From: Dastarcus helophoroides
Taxonomy: Eukaryota; Arthropoda; Insecta; Coleoptera; Bothrideridae
Reading direction: 5' to 3'
Assembly (NCBI GenBank): GCA_028583605.1
Contig: CM053331.1
Location: 35,331,783-35,395,782, forward strand
Length of the DNA: 64,000 nucleotides
Shown one piece after another: positions 24,290 through 38,300 of the stretch (position 1 is its first letter; each line of letters starts with the position of its first letter). Position numbers and translations under genes: made by a program. The notes under the pieces were generated by a model. The model saw nothing but the letters and a program-made list of their open reading frames with translations, had not been told where the DNA came from and did no database searches.

Positions 24290-26325
24290 ATTAAACTTAT
24301 TTTATTAACCAAAACAATTTAACATAACTTGGCTTGAAAAAAAAATGAAATTTATAAGGAATGATCTGGTAATATGAGTACAAGTTTTAGTATTCGTATT
24401 GAAAAAATAAAACTGCATAAGACTAGGCCAAGCGTACGGACTATTTTTGTTTGTTTGTTAACACAATATAAATAAAAAAATAAAGGCACAAATATGCCGA
24501 GAATTCCACATCAATCTAGACTTACAATTCATCTGTTTGACTTAAATAAAAATGTACACGTCTCTTAACTTAAACCTCATAAAGGATGAAATTCTCAGCA
24601 AAACAAATTAAGATTACACTGGCAGAAAGCAGTCTAACTCCTTTTGAGTCTTAAATTCGCAACAAAAATATGGTTAACAATTCCCAGTCGTTTCTCACTT
24701 TAGAGCATATTGCTACGTAATTGTTACACTAGATTAACGATTCAACAAATAAAATAATATGTAACCACTAATTTATTAAATCAATTGAGGTATAAAAAAT
24801 AATCATGCATTTGTGAAAAATTAAATTAGGTAACGTGATTAAATATTATTTTTTTCCAGATTAATTACAAATTAAAAATGGGGAAATTTTTACAAATTAA
24901 GGAGTGAGCCTACTTGCCACACGGACACAGACAAAACTTTAATAAAATGACACTATTGCACGGCAATAAAATAAATGACTTTGTAGACAAATTCACAACA
25001 AAACTTTCGAGCTAAACAATCTAAATTTAAAAAAACCGTTTTGCCTGTGTTATTTTGATAACCATTTATATTAATATGTTTATGAATATAGTATGGGGCC
25101 TGACCCATAAGAATATCACAGTAAAAGTGGCCCGACAATTAGAGCCGTCATTTTTTTTTTTATATAATTCACACTGCAATCATTCATGTCCAGCTAAATT
25201 TTACAATTTATTATCCCATCACACGTTTCGATGAAAAAATTCATCAGATTTATAAAATACAAAATTCTAATTCTATGGATCAGACCTTTTTGCATTACCT
25301 ACACTATACCGGGCGCTTCCCCCATGAGAATCCGAGCTGAACTCTCGAAAAACAAAGCCGCAGGTGCAAGAGTCGTCCCCTGTCAATAGTTTGCATTCAT
25401 TTAAACGAATTCGCTGTTGCACGTGTAAAAGGGGTCAAGTCAAAAACAGATAAAACTGGAGAAAACATAACTGTTTGCACATGACCTCAGACTTGGATTT
25501 TTGACTGACGAGCACAATTAGATAGACAGTTAATTATACTCCAAATAATTTGGCTTTTAAACAACGAGAGTAACTTCAAAATTATATACGAAAACGACTT
25601 GAACTCATTTTCACGGAAGTTTGACTTAACCCCTTTTACACGTGCAGCAGTGAATTATAATTTTTCAAAAACTTACATCCCAAAGTCAAATAACAAAATT
25701 GGAACTATTTAAAAAATTTAATATGAATACTGAATTATTTTAAAAGACCAATGGTTGGCGAACGTTTGCCAAAGCTATTAAAAAAAAATTCTATCTCGGC
25801 TGCAAACAATTTAACAGCTTCAGAAATCCGTCAATTTATTAGTAACATTACAACGACTCCAAATAAGAGAAGCTTGATTCAGCTCGATAACCCCCATAGG
25901 GGGCTCGCCCGGTAGAATGGTATACAATGTAGGATTAAATACATGGTGGTGGTGTAACACCTGAGGTCCGAACCGCGAATATACTGGCTGTGCGGCGTTC
26001 AGATATGATTTTTTTTCTAATAAATTTTTAAGATTCAACATCGTTATGTACAAAGTCAAAAAGTTGAACGCCCCCTTCGGCCTAAATGTTCGCGACCGGG
26101 TCCTAGCCTGTATTATCTTTAAATTATACCTAACTAACATTTATAGGTCTGAAAACGAAACCTTCCTGTTTATGCATTTTAATACCAGCACAACTGACCC
26201 TCACATTTTTTTTTTGCATTATTGAAAATACATCAGTTACAGTAAGTTCCTAAATTTAATTACACTCTGTACATGTCTCTTTTTTTTTTCACACACTCTC
26301 TCGCTTATGTACAAAAAAAAGTGAA
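24290..26325 (-). other. Probable Nup153 3' UTR (about 2 kb)
   Basis: This stretch lies directly downstream of the Nup153 stop codon on the minus strand and lacks the A/T slippage repeats of its surroundings. A minus-strand AATAAA (TTTATT on the plus strand near 24,300) lies at the point where complexity drops. It contains a 37-bp inverted repeat (25,408-25,656). Short minus-strand frames (24,953-25,138; 25,820-26,140) look like chance. The UTR assignment is inference. Confidence 0.45.
25408..25656. repeat. Inverted repeat, 37-bp arms with 175-bp loop
   Basis: Arms 25,408-25,444 and 25,620-25,656 are reverse complements at 34 of 37 positions, including the uninterrupted core TGCACGTGTAAAAGGGGT. 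The mismatches are compatible with G-U pairs in RNA. I saw no clear target-site duplication. It could be a miniature inverted-repeat element or a structured element of the Nup153 3' UTR. Confidence 0.8.
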
Positions 26326-26398
26326 CTATCGTTGTGTTCGTCTTACTGCCTTTTTGATTTTGCGTGGAGTTGGTGCAGCGCCCTCCGCCGGTGTAGCC
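26326..26398 (-). CDS. Nup153: Nup153 exon 5, basic C-terminal tail (residues 1,238-1,261)
   Basis: The acceptor reads TTACTTTTAG on the minus strand. One base completes a Ser codon, then ATPAEGAAPTPRKIKKAVRR and three more residues precede TAG at 26,326-26,328. The TPxRKIK-AVRR tail is the conserved end of Nup153 proteins, which is why this exon, 6.85 kb from the previous one, can be assigned. Confidence 0.92.
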
Positions 26399-29300
26399 CT
26401 AAAAGTAAAAATACAGATTAGGTTAGGTGATTGAGTTATCAATAATGCCCCACTAGGGGATTTTATATTTTATCAAAAAAAAACAAACAATTTTTTAATG
26501 ATTTTATCCCTGCTGAAATATTCCACAGGTTGACCACAGCTCAGGAGTTATCTTACCATCTACACACCAATTTTTGGATTCAAAACTCAAATTTTGAGTC
26601 GAACTTTTTGTAGAAAAAACAAAATTTCAATATAATACTGAATTCTAAGAAAGAAAATGGTACAATCTGCAAAAACAATCAAATTTGGATAAAAAAGGAC
26701 AAAATTGGTAAAATATCAATTACTGTTACGAAATATTGGAAAAAGCAGAGAAACTTCGAAATTTCAATTGCGAAACAAAATGTTTGGAGAAAAGTGCAAT
26801 TTCCAACTGAAAAGTTTGCAAATACGACGTTTTGAAAGATTTACGACTTTAATTTTAGCCACTGAAATTTAAGAAAAAGAGCCAAAGTGACATCATATTT
26901 TGAGCAAAAAAGTATGACATTTCGGGCAAAAGGGACGAAACTTCCCCCAAAGAAGTCGAAATTCGAGAAAAAGGATCAACATTTCAATTTCGAGTCGAAA
27001 GTTTTGAAGAAAAATAAAATTTTCAACTGAAAAGTCAAATTTTCAATTGAAAACTCATATGTTCAGACATAAGATGAAATGTCGAAAGATTTATACAATT
27101 TTATTTTCTTTCTTTAAGAATTCCTCATTTATCACACATCCTACTCCAAAAAAAGTAAAAATTTAAAATTCAAAGTGGTAAGTTTGGAAATAGCAAGAAA
27201 TTTCGAGACATTTGGGAGAAAAATTAGTAAAATTTGTATTTGATCGCTGAGTTTTAAGAAAAAGGGCAACATTTTCAACAAAATGATGGATTCATCCGAA
27301 AATTTCAATGGGAAACATCGAATTTTAGAGAAAATGATCAAGTTGCTAAAAAAGAAAACCATTTTTCGAGAAAAAAATAACGATATTTCGAAGTCAAATT
27401 CCAGAAAGTGATATTTGGAGAAAAAAAGGTCAACATTTCAATTTTTGGTTGAAGTTCTTGTAAGAAAACGGAAAGTTTCGATGGAAAATTCTGAATTTTA
27501 AGAAAAAAGGTATGAAATGCAAAAAATCGAATCTCGAGAGAGAATAAAAAAAGGACAGAATTTCAAGAAGCCAAATTTCTCGAACGAAACGACGAAATTT
27601 CTTTAAAAAAAAGTTCCAAATTTCAATTTTGAGTCAAAATTTAAAAAAAAAAGTAAAATTTTTGAAAAAAAAATTAAAACTTTCAACTGAAAGCTGGAAA
27701 ATTAGATAAATTTTAATTTCAACCCCCAAATTTTAAGAAAAAAGGCAACATTTCTGACAAAATGGTACATCAATCTGAAAATGTCAATGAAAAACATCCA
27801 ACTTTAAGTAAAATGATCAAATTATCAAAAAGAAACCAAATTTGGAGAAAAAATAATGAAATTTGGAGATCAAATTACAGAAAAAGTAACATTTTGAGAA
27901 AAAAGCTCAACATTTCAATTTTGGGTTGAAGTTCTTGTAAGAAAACGGAAAGTTTCGATGGAAAATTCTGAATTTTAAGAAAAAAAGATACGAACTGCAA
28001 AAAATCGAATCTCGAGAGAGAATAAAAGGACAGAATTTCAAGAAGTCAAATTTCTCGAACGAAAAGACGAAATTTCTTTAAAAAAAAAGGTCCACATTTC
28101 AATTTTGAGTCAAAATTAAAAAAAAATAAAATTTTTGAGAAAAAAAAGTAAAATTTTCAACTGAAAGCTGGAAAATTAGATAAATTTTAATTTGAACCAC
28201 TAAATTTTAAGAAAAAAAGCAAAATTTCTGACAAAATGGTAGATCAATCTGAAAATGTCAATGAAAAACACCCAACTTTAAGTAAAATGATCAAATTGCC
28301 AAAAAAAAAACCAAATTTGGAGAAAAATAATGAAATTTCGAGATCAAATTACAGAAAAAGTAACATTTTGAGAAAAAAGCTCAACATTTCAATTTTGGGT
28401 TGAAGTTCTTGTAAGAAAACGGAAAGTTTCGATGGAAAATTCTGAATTTTAAGAAAAAAAGATACGAACTGCAAAAAATCGAATCTCGAGAGAGAATAAA
28501 AGGACAGAATTTCAAGAAGTCAAATTTCTCGAACGAAAAGACGAAATTCTAAAAAAAGATCCACATTTCAATTATCAGTGGAAGTGGAAATTTTTGAAGA
28601 AAAGTAAAATTTTCAACTAAAAAGTGGAAAATTAACAAAATTTTAATTTGGATCACTGAATTTAACAAAAATGTGCAAACATTTCTGACAAAATGATAGA
28701 TTTATCCGAAAATTCCAATGGAAAACACCGAATTTAAAAAAAAAATGATCAAAGTTGGCAAAAACCCCAAATTTCGAGAAAAAATAACGACACTCTTGTA
28801 AGAAAACAGAAAGTTTCAATGGAAAATTCCAAATTTTAAGAACAAAAGAGAGAAACTTCAAACAATCAAATCTTCAGACAGAAAAAAGGGCAGAATTTCG
28901 AGAAATCAAATTTATCGAAGGAAAAGACGAAATTTCGAGAAAAGTTGGCAAAAAACCCCAAATTTCGAGAAAAAATAACGAAATTCTTGTAAGAAAACAG
29001 AAAGTTTCAACGGAAAATTCTGAATTTTAAGAACAAAAGATAGAAACCGCAAACAATCAAATCTCCAAACAGAAAAAAGGACAGAATTTCGAGAAATCAA
29101 ATTTATCGAAAGAAAAGACGAAATTTCGAGAACAAAAATTCACATTTCAATTTTGAGTCAAAATTTTTGAAAAAAAAAGTGTAAAATTTTCAGCTAAAAG
29201 CTGGAAAATTGGATAAATTTTAATTTGAACCACTGAATTTTAAAAAAAGACACAATTTTTGACAAAATGGTACACCAATCTGGAAATTTCAAAGGAAAAC

Positions 29301-32300
29301 ACCGAATTTTAAGTAAAATGATCAAATTGTCTAAAAAAAAACCAAACTTCGACAAAAAAAATTAACGAAATTTCCAGATCAAATTTCAGAGAGTGACGTT
29401 TAGAAAAAAAGGTCAACGTTTCAAGTTTGGGTTGAAGTTCTTGTAAGAAAACAGAAAGATGCAATGCAAAATTCTGAATTTTAGGAACAAAAGATAGAAA
29501 CTCCAAAAAATCACATCTCAAGACAAAAAAAAAAGGACAAATTGGATAAATTTTAATTTGAACCACTGAATTTTAAAAAAAGACACAATTTTTGACAAAA
29601 TGGTAGACCAATCTGGAAATTTCAAAGGTAAACACCAAATTTAAAGGAAAATGATCAAATTGTCTAAAAAAAACCAAATTCCAGAGTGACGTTTAGAAAA
29701 AAAGGTCAACGTTTCAAGTTTGGGTTGAAGTTCTTGTAAGAAAACAGAAAGTTGCAATGGAAAATTCTGAATTTTAAGAACAAAAGATAGAAACTGCAAA
29801 AAATCAAATCTCAAGACAAAAAAAAAGGACAGAATTTCGAGAAATCAAATTTATCGAAAGAAAATATGAAATTTCGAAAAAAAGGTCCACATTTCAATTT
29901 CGAGTCGAAATTTTTGATCAAAAATATTCAACCGAGGAGTGGAAAGTTTGCAATGATAAAATTTCTAACGATTAGTAAAAAAAATTCACAAAATTTTAAT
30001 TTCAACTGATTTTTAAGAAAAAGGGCTAAAGTTTTGAGAAAAAAGTACAACTTGACAACTTAACAAATTGAAGTGAAAAGCTTGAGAAAAAGGTCAAAAG
30101 TTTCAGAGTATTGGACAAATTCATAACTTTCAATGGAAAAACCCTGAATTTTAAGAAAAATGACCAAATTGTTAAAAAAATCAAATTTTGAGAATAGAGG
30201 ACGAAATTTCAAGAAGCCAAATTTCCAGAAAAAGTAACGACATTTCGACAGTCAACATTTCAGTTTTATGTTGAAGTCTTTAAAGAAAAACAAAATTTCA
30301 GTGGAAAATTGTCAATTTTAGGAAAAAGAGCCAAATTTTCCAGAAAAAAAGGGTGCCTCCAATTTCAACTTTGGGACAAATCATTGCAAAACAGTAAATA
30401 CTTCAAATTGAAATAGAAAGCTTGAGAAAAAGGTCGAAATTTGCGGGGTTATCGGAAAAATTCACAACAGCGAAAAATTCTGAATTTTAAGAAAAATGGC
30501 CAAATTGTCTAAAAGATCAAATTTTGAGAAAAGATGACGAAATTTCAAGAAGCCAAATTTTGAGAAAATTGGAAGAAATTTCAAGAAGCCAAATTTCTAA
30601 AAAAAGGGACGATATTTCGAAAAACCAACATTTCAATTTTATGCTAAAGTTTTTGTAAAAAAACAAAATTTCGGTGGAAAATTCTGAATTTTAAGAACAA
30701 GGGCCAACTTTTCGAGAAAAAAGGTGCCTCCAATTTCAACTTTGGGGCAAATTGCTGCGTACTTCAAAATGAAATGGAAAACTAGAAAAAGATCGAAATT
30801 TGCAGAAAAAAAGTAAATATTTCAAATAGAGATGGGAAGCTTAAGAAAAAGGTCGAAATGTCCAGAGATATCGAAAAAAATTGTGAAATTATGAGGAAAA
30901 AAACCGAAGTTTGGGGAAAAAAGGCGACGTTTGAAGAAAAAAAAAGGCAAAGTTTGAGGCAAATAAAGGGCGAAGTTTGAGGCAAATAAAGGGCGGAAGT
31001 TTCAGGCAAAAAAAGGCAACGTTTGAGGAAAAAAGGGCGAAATTTTGAGAAAAAAGGCGAAGCTTACAAAATATGCGAAGTTTTGAGAAAAAATGGAAAT
31101 GTTTAAAAAAAAAGGTCCGAAAATAAGAGAAAAAGGGTCAATACTTGCATTGTTAATCGAAATTAAATAAAAATTAGTGAAAATGCAATTGTAAAATGGA
31201 AAGTTTGAGAAAAAGCTCGAAATTTCAAGCAAAGACTAGATTCGTACAAAAAACTAAAAAAATTCAATTGTTAACTCTGAATTTTGAGAAACAGATTTTC
31301 GAAAAAAAAAAAACGAAGAAAATGTCAACGTCTAAATTCTGAAGTGCCAAAAAAGGCGAAGTTTGAGGCAAATAAAGGGTGAAATTTGAGGCAAAAAAAA
31401 GGCAACGTTTGAGGAAAAAAAGGCGAAGCTTACAAAAAAATGCGAAGTTTTGAGAAAAAAATGGAAAATGTTCAATAAAAGGTCGGAAAATAAGAGAAAA
31501 AGGGTCAATACTTGCTTTGTTATTCGAAATTTAAAAAAAATTTAGTGAAAATGCAATTGTAAAATGGAAAGTTTGAGAAAAAGCTCGAAATTTCAAGCAA
31601 AGACTAGATTCGTACAAAAAACTAAAAAAATTCAATTGTTAACTCTGAATTTTGAGAAACAGATTTTCGAAAAAAAAAAAACGAAGAAAATGTCAACGTC
31701 TAAATTCTGAAGTGCCAAAAAAGGCGAAGTTTGAGGCAAATAAAGGGTGAAATTTGAGGCAAAAAAAGGTGACGTTTGAGGAAAAAAAGGCGAAATTTTA
31801 AGAAAAAAGGCGAAGCTTACAAAAAATGCGAAGTTTTGAGAAAAAAATGGAAAATGTTCAAAAAAGGTCGGAAAATAAGAGAAAAAGGGTCAATACTTGC
31901 ATTGTTAATCGAAATTAAATAAAAATTAGTAAAAATGCAATTGTAAAATGGAAAGTTTGAGAAAAAGCTCGAAATTTCAAGCAAAGACTAGATTCGTACG
32001 AAAAACTAAAAAAATTCAATTGTAAACTCTGAATTTTGAGAAACAGATTTTCGAAAACAAAAAAACGAAGAAAATGTCAACGTCTAAATTCTGAGGTTCA
32101 AAAAAGGCGAAGTTTGAGGCAAAAAAAGGCGAAGTTTGAGGCAAATAAAGGCGAAGTTTGAGGCAAAAAAAGGTGACGTTTGAGGAAAAAAAGGCGAAAT
32201 TTTAAGAAAAAAGGCGAAGCTTACAAAAAATGCGAAGTTTTGAGAAAAAAATGGAAAATGTTCAAAAAAGGTCGGAAAATAAGAGAAAAATTGGTCAAAA

Positions 32301-35300
32301 ATGCAATTGTAAAATGGAAAGTTTGAGAAAAAGCTCGAAATTTCAAGCAAAGACTAGATTCGTACGAAAAACTAAAAAAATTCAATTGTAAACTCTGAAT
32401 TTTGAGAAACAGATTTTCGAAAACAAAAAAACGAAGAAAATGTCAACGTCTAAATTCTGAGGTTCAAAAAAGGCGAAGTTTGAGGCAAATAAAGGGCGAA
32501 GTTTGAGGCAAAAAAAGCTGAAATTTTAAGAAAAAAGGCGAAGCTTACAAAAAAATGCGAAGTTTTGAGAAAAAAATGGAAAATGTTCAACAAAAAAAAT
32601 AGTAAAAATGCAAGTTTGAGAAAAAGCTCGAAATTTCAAGCAAGGAGTAGATTCGTACGAAAAATTAAAAAAATTCAATTGTAAACTCTGAATTTTGAGA
32701 AACAGAATTTCGAAAAAAAAAACAAAGAAAATGTCGACGTTTAAATTCTGAGGTGCAATTTTTGAAAAAAAAAGAACTCAAAAATTCAAGCTGTAAGTGG
32801 GAAGTTTGAAAAAAGATGACAATTTCATGAATAGACTGAAGATTTCTAAAGAAATTCGGAAAATGTTGCCTTAAAATTTCGAATTTTAAGCAAAACGGGG
32901 CAAATTTTCAATAAAGACGTGATATTTATAAACAAAATCAAGTTTTAATACGAAATTTCCAGATAACGTTCAAACTTCGTAGTTAAACTTGAAGGGAAAA
33001 TTTTCAAAATTCAAAGTTCGAATAGTCAGGGGTTTGTTTATCTATAATTCAGCCCTAAATAGCATTTCCATTAAAAAAAAAAAACCATAAAAAGAAAGTA
33101 CGACTTCATAATTCACCTGAATTCAAGCTAAGTGTGTCAATGTATAAATAGAATATTACGCAAACGTACGATTTGCATAAAAATCTGTTTCCTTATGCAT
33201 ACTAACTTTTACTTGAAACGAATTAGTAAACAGAGGAGAATACTTACGAAAATGTGGTAACATTTCCTGCTGTAAAGTTAAAATTCGGTTTAACCGTAGC
33301 ATCAAACGTTGGTGGTGTAGCAGTAAATTTGAAACCTGTCGTTGGGGCAGGGGGCTGAAAAGAACACTTCCTTTGTAATAGAATATCACTGTTATTATTA
33401 AATAAAAAAGTGTTTTCTTAGTTTATTATTTCAAAACTTTAATTTCCATTTAAAAATTTCGAATATTTTGGTACTTTGGTTAGCAACTTTTTTTTTTCTA
33501 ATTTTCATTTCATTTCCTAATAGTCATGCCTAAAATTTACTTTATTTCGGAATTTAAAATAAAATAAACTCTTAAAAAGGTGATACGATTCAAGTTAAAA
33601 AGTTAACTCAAAATTTAGGAAAAAAAAAGTCGAAATTTGGGAAAGCATTAGAAATTTCGTCAACTTCCATAGAGGACACTCTTCTGAATGTAAAATTTAA
33701 TTATTTATGTATTTAGCTATGATTACTAACAGTAATAATTTAGGAAATCATTAGAAATTTACTTACGTTTGAGGGCACGCTGAAATTGAATCCGCTAGAA
33801 GCTGCGGCGCCCGCTGCATTCTGAGTTGTCGAAGCGCCGAAGCTGAACCCGGCTTTCTGCACGTTATTATTCGGCGCCATCCCGAAATTAAACCCGCCGT
33901 TTTTCGTAGTAGTGCCAAACACGGGATTAGCCTGATCCGCCGGCTTGGGGGCCCCGAAACCACTCGTGGAAGGCGCCCCAAAACTAAACCCGCTAGTCGG
34001 CGCGGGTGCGGTAAAATTGAAAGATGGACTAGATTTCGGTGTCTCATTAGACGGTGGTTTGTTGAAGGAGAACATTGGGACTTTGGCTGGTGGTTCGGGG
34101 GAAGTGAAGGTGAAAGGTTTGTTCGATGGTGGTTTGGGGGTTTCCGCGTTAGCACCGAAGGTGAAAACGGGAGGTTTGGAAGGGGTTGTGTTGGTTTGGG
34201 CGGTTGTGGCGGCGGCCGCCGCCACGAAATTGAAAGTTGGCACAGTTGGGGCACTTTGAGCGGTTGAGAATAGAGGCGTACTAGCTGGTTTATTGTCAGG
34301 TTTGGTAGCAGATTTGCTTTCAAGCTTGGTGTCAAGGGTGCTAGGTTTAGTATCTGGCGCGTTATTGGGGGTGGAAGTTATACTATTCGTAGGTGGTGGC
34401 TTAACTTCAGTAGATGGTTTAATTTCAGGTGGTTTAAATTGGAATAGTGGCGCAGTAGATGGGGTTGTAGTTGCACCAAAAGGTGTCGTGGTTGTAGTAC
34501 TTTCGCTCGTTGTGACGACGCTTTTGGAAGTTTCCACGCCAACTGCTGTATCAGTCTTTATGCCGAACGTAAAAGTGGGTGGCGCATTTGCAACAGAATT
34601 TGGCGTAGTCGAGATAGGATTTAGCGCAGTCGAGATAGGATTTGGCGCAGCCGCGACGGAATTACTAAAAATAAAAGGCGCGGGGGCCGCGGTCACGGAA
34701 CTAGTTTTATCGGTGGTTGAACCAGTGGTATCAGTCGGGATACCGAATTTGAACGGACTTATTCCTGATTTGTCTAAACCGAAGTTAAAACTAGTTATAG
34801 TGGATGCCGCTTTTGCCCCCGGTTTCGGATTCGTGCAACACTGACATTTGTCTAAATTGTTCGGGTTCTTAACCATGCAAGAGTCGCATTCCCACTCGTC
34901 CGACTTCTTCTTGAAAGCCTTCCCAAATGAACTGGGTTTGGGCGACTCGCAAGCCGCGCACTTGGTTTTATCGTTTTCGTTCCGGATTAAACAGGTGGTG
35001 CATTCCCAGGTGGTCGGACACGGTTTAAATGGGGCTAAGTAAGGGTTAGTGAAGTTTGGTTGCTTTTGCGGCCGCAAGGACTCACACGCGGCGCACTTCT
35101 CTAAATCGTCCTTATTCCTAATCATACACACTGAGCATTCCCAAGTTTGCTCCGGCGGTTTGAATTTGTCTCCAAATCCCGAAGGGATCAAGGGTTTAAT
35201 GGGTCTAGGGTTTTCGCACGCGGCGCACTTTTCCAATTCCATCTTATTCCTAATCAAGCAAACGCTGCATTCCCACGTTGACGCTGAAGGTTTGAAATTA

Positions 35301-38300
35301 TCCCCAAATCCGGATTTGGGTACCCCCGATGTACCAAAAACTTTGGTTTTGGGTTCTGTTGAACTTTTTGGGGTTTCACAAGCCGCGCATCTGGAGCAAT
35401 CTGGCTTATTTCTTATAAGACATACGGGGCATTCCCAGTGGCCTTCAGGTGGTTTAAACTTTTCCATTATCGAGTCTTTCTTACCCAAGACGTCCATGAC
35501 GCTGCCGGTGGACAATACCGAAGGTTTTGTGACCATGTCCCCATTGTTGCGCTTCCTGTACGCATTCAAATCCTTCTGCTCTGGCATTTTAAAATTTGTT
35601 GACGATTTAACTACAGCACCAGCATTCTTTAAAATTGGTTCACTAAATTTAAAACTATTTATAGCTACGATCGATTTCAAGTTCTCAGCCACAACAAGCG
35701 GCTTTGAAAACGTAAATTTCTGTTCCCTACCACCAGTAACTGGCGAAACAGTTGGAAGTTCCAATGATTTCTTGGTAACTTCTCTAACTGGCGAAGTTTT
35801 AATCATCTTCGGGGAATCCCCACTAAATTTAAACGTGTAACCACTGGGAACTTGCCCGTTCGAAGGTTGCACGTTATTCGTGGTTTTTATCGATGCTAGC
35901 CCGCTCGTATTCGGGGCTTGCGCGCTCGAACTTGGGGCTAGCGTGCTTGCAGGGTTCGACACCTTCGCTTTAAAATTCAACAACTCGTTAGAATTCGGGG
36001 CCAACGCGTCTGTCTTGGTTTCTCGTTGGGCGACAGGCGGCGGAATTACGAAATCAAACTTGGGCAACTGATCGATGGGCAAGGCTACAGGTTTGAGCGC
36101 GAGCGCCTCCGGTGGTTCCTCAACTGGAACATTCCTCTGTCTTACGCTGGATGTCTTATTTTTAATTTTCCCTGTATGTTTCTGTTTATCCTCCAAGTTC
36201 CTTATCCTGTATTCGTCTTCGTTTCCAGATTTGGTGGCAATCTGCCTAACTGTCTCAGTAGTTTCTTGCAACTTTTCGCGTTGTTTCATCTGCAACAACT
36301 CGGGTATTGTCGGCACCATCAATTCCTTATTAGGTGGCCCACGCCTCATATACGGGTTGGCCCCCGTGTATTTCGACAGTAACCCCTCTTTCCTCTGCTT
36401 CGTTGGCAGGGGGATTTTCTGTGCGTCAGTCATCGGCGTGGAGTACTGCTCCAAAGTGCTCAATATCCGCCTAGCAGTCTTACTCAATGAAGAGCTCTCG
36501 GTGGTGGATTTGTCGTTTACTGGCTTCATTCGTATTGAATTCCTAATGTTTTTTCTCAGTTCGGACGGCATGCGCCCCATGGGTCTACCATAGGCTGAAG
36601 CTCCCCCATAAATGGTACGACCATTGTAGAAGGGAGAATTCAAGATTTTTTGGGTCGATATCGTCCTGTCGACGAAATTCGGCGAGCCGAAGGTGTAGGG
36701 ATTGAAGCTTGGTCTCCTCGAACTCAGCGAGGTGTTCTGCTGAGGGCTGGAGTTGCGCAATTCATCGTAGAGCTTGGATTGCCCTTCAATACGAGCTGCA
36801 ATCAATATCAATACGTATTACAAACCACTCAACACAAAATTTTGAATTTTTCCTACAAATGTTGAGTTTTTTAAGGTTCAGACTAGATTTTTATACTTTT
36901 TTTCCCTAAAACGTCAATTTCGAACGCCAAATTAAGTGTGTTCTACATTTTTGAGTTTTATTAAGTTCAGACTTTCAGTTTTGAATTTTTTTCTGTAAAA
37001 TTTCAATTTCAAACACAAAATTTTGAATTTTTTCTACAAATTTTGAGTTTTTTAAAGTTCAAACGATTTTTACCATATTTTCCATAAAATTTCAATTTCG
37101 AACACAAAATTTTGAATTTTTTCTACAAATGTTGAGTTTTCTAGAGTTGAGACATTCAGCTTTTACTTCTTTGTTTAAATTTCAATTTCAAACACAAAAT
37201 TTTCAATTGTTCGTACAAATTTCGAGTTGTTTAAAGTTCAGACATTAGTTTTGACAAATGACCAATTAAATGTTCTGTAATTAAACAGTTAAACGTGCTT
37301 AAAATTGAAAATATGTACAACCGCAACCATAGACCCACAGACATTAGATTTTTATACTTTTTTCCCTAAAATTTCAATTTCAAACACAAAATTTTGAATT
37401 TTTTAACAAATATTGGATTTTTTTTTGACTTCCAGTTCTTACTTTTTTCTCTAAAATTTCAGTTTTAAACACAAAATTGAGTTTGTCCCACATTTTTGAA
37501 TTTTATAAAGTTCAAACTTTCAGTTTTTAATTTTTTTTATCCAAAATTCCAATTTCAAACTCAAAAATTTGAATTTTTTCCTACAAATTTTGACTTTTAT
37601 CTACAAATTTCGAGTTCAGTTTTTAATTTTTCCCTAAATTTCATTTCCAAACACAAAATGTTGAAGTTTTCCTACAAATTTTGGATTTTTTCTACAAAAA
37701 TTGAGTTTTCCAAAGTTCAGACCTTCAGCTTTTATTACTTTTGTGTAAATTACAATTTTAAACACAAACTTTTTAAATTTTTTGCAACGAATTTTGCATT
37801 TTTTTCGATATTTAATCGAATCTAAAAGTGACGACATTTTCAGGTTTTAAACTAAAAAATTTGTTTTTCTTTATTTCAAGCTTTTTTCAAAATGTAGATC
37901 TTCTCCAAATTTCCAGTTTACACTATTGTTTAAATTTTTGACTATTTTCGTTTTAAAACCAAAACGACTCCACTTAAAACCAAAATGCCTTCGGTTTGAA
38001 ATCAAAATTTGGATTTTTTGTCAAAAGATCCATTTTTTGTTTAATTTCGATTTGTCTTAAGATGAAGAAAAATTTGTAGCTAATTTAAAAATATTTTCTT
38101 TAAAATTTAAAATTAAGCTCGAGTTTCCTTCAGATTTCTATTATTTTTCTTCAATTTTGCTTTTGGGTTTAAATTTACAAACAACAAACACGTTAAACCC
38201 AGAATTTTGAGAAAAGATCAATATTTGGAGGAACAAAAACCGCAAAATTTACTTTAAATTAATTCTTAAAATGTCAAATTCAAATACAATTCTCTTTCTG

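Larger units (their letters stand above)
26399..33247 (-). other. Nup153 intron 4 (6.85 kb), repeat-filled
   Basis: This intron is A-rich on the plus strand, so T-rich in the transcript. It contains a family of units of about 470 bp (27,400-30,000), a stretch of related diverged words (30,000-31,000) and a five-copy array (31,000-32,760). I saw no exon-like island. Poly-Phe/Leu open frames on the minus strand are produced by the T-rich strand. Confidence 0.75.

Noticed and set aside
30782..32350. Minus-strand Phe-rich frames resembling membrane segments
   Set aside because: They are the translation of T-rich tandem repeat DNA in Nup153 intron 4, with near-identical copies per repeat unit. 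No initiation or splice context.
31000..32760. CRISPR-like regular repeats
   Set aside because: The repeat units are long and degenerate with no short unique spacers, and the context is an intron of an animal gene.
33945..36593. Long plus-strand open frames antisense to Nup153
   Set aside because: They mirror the zinc-finger and FG-repeat exon on the other strand and have no family match or splice logic of their own.
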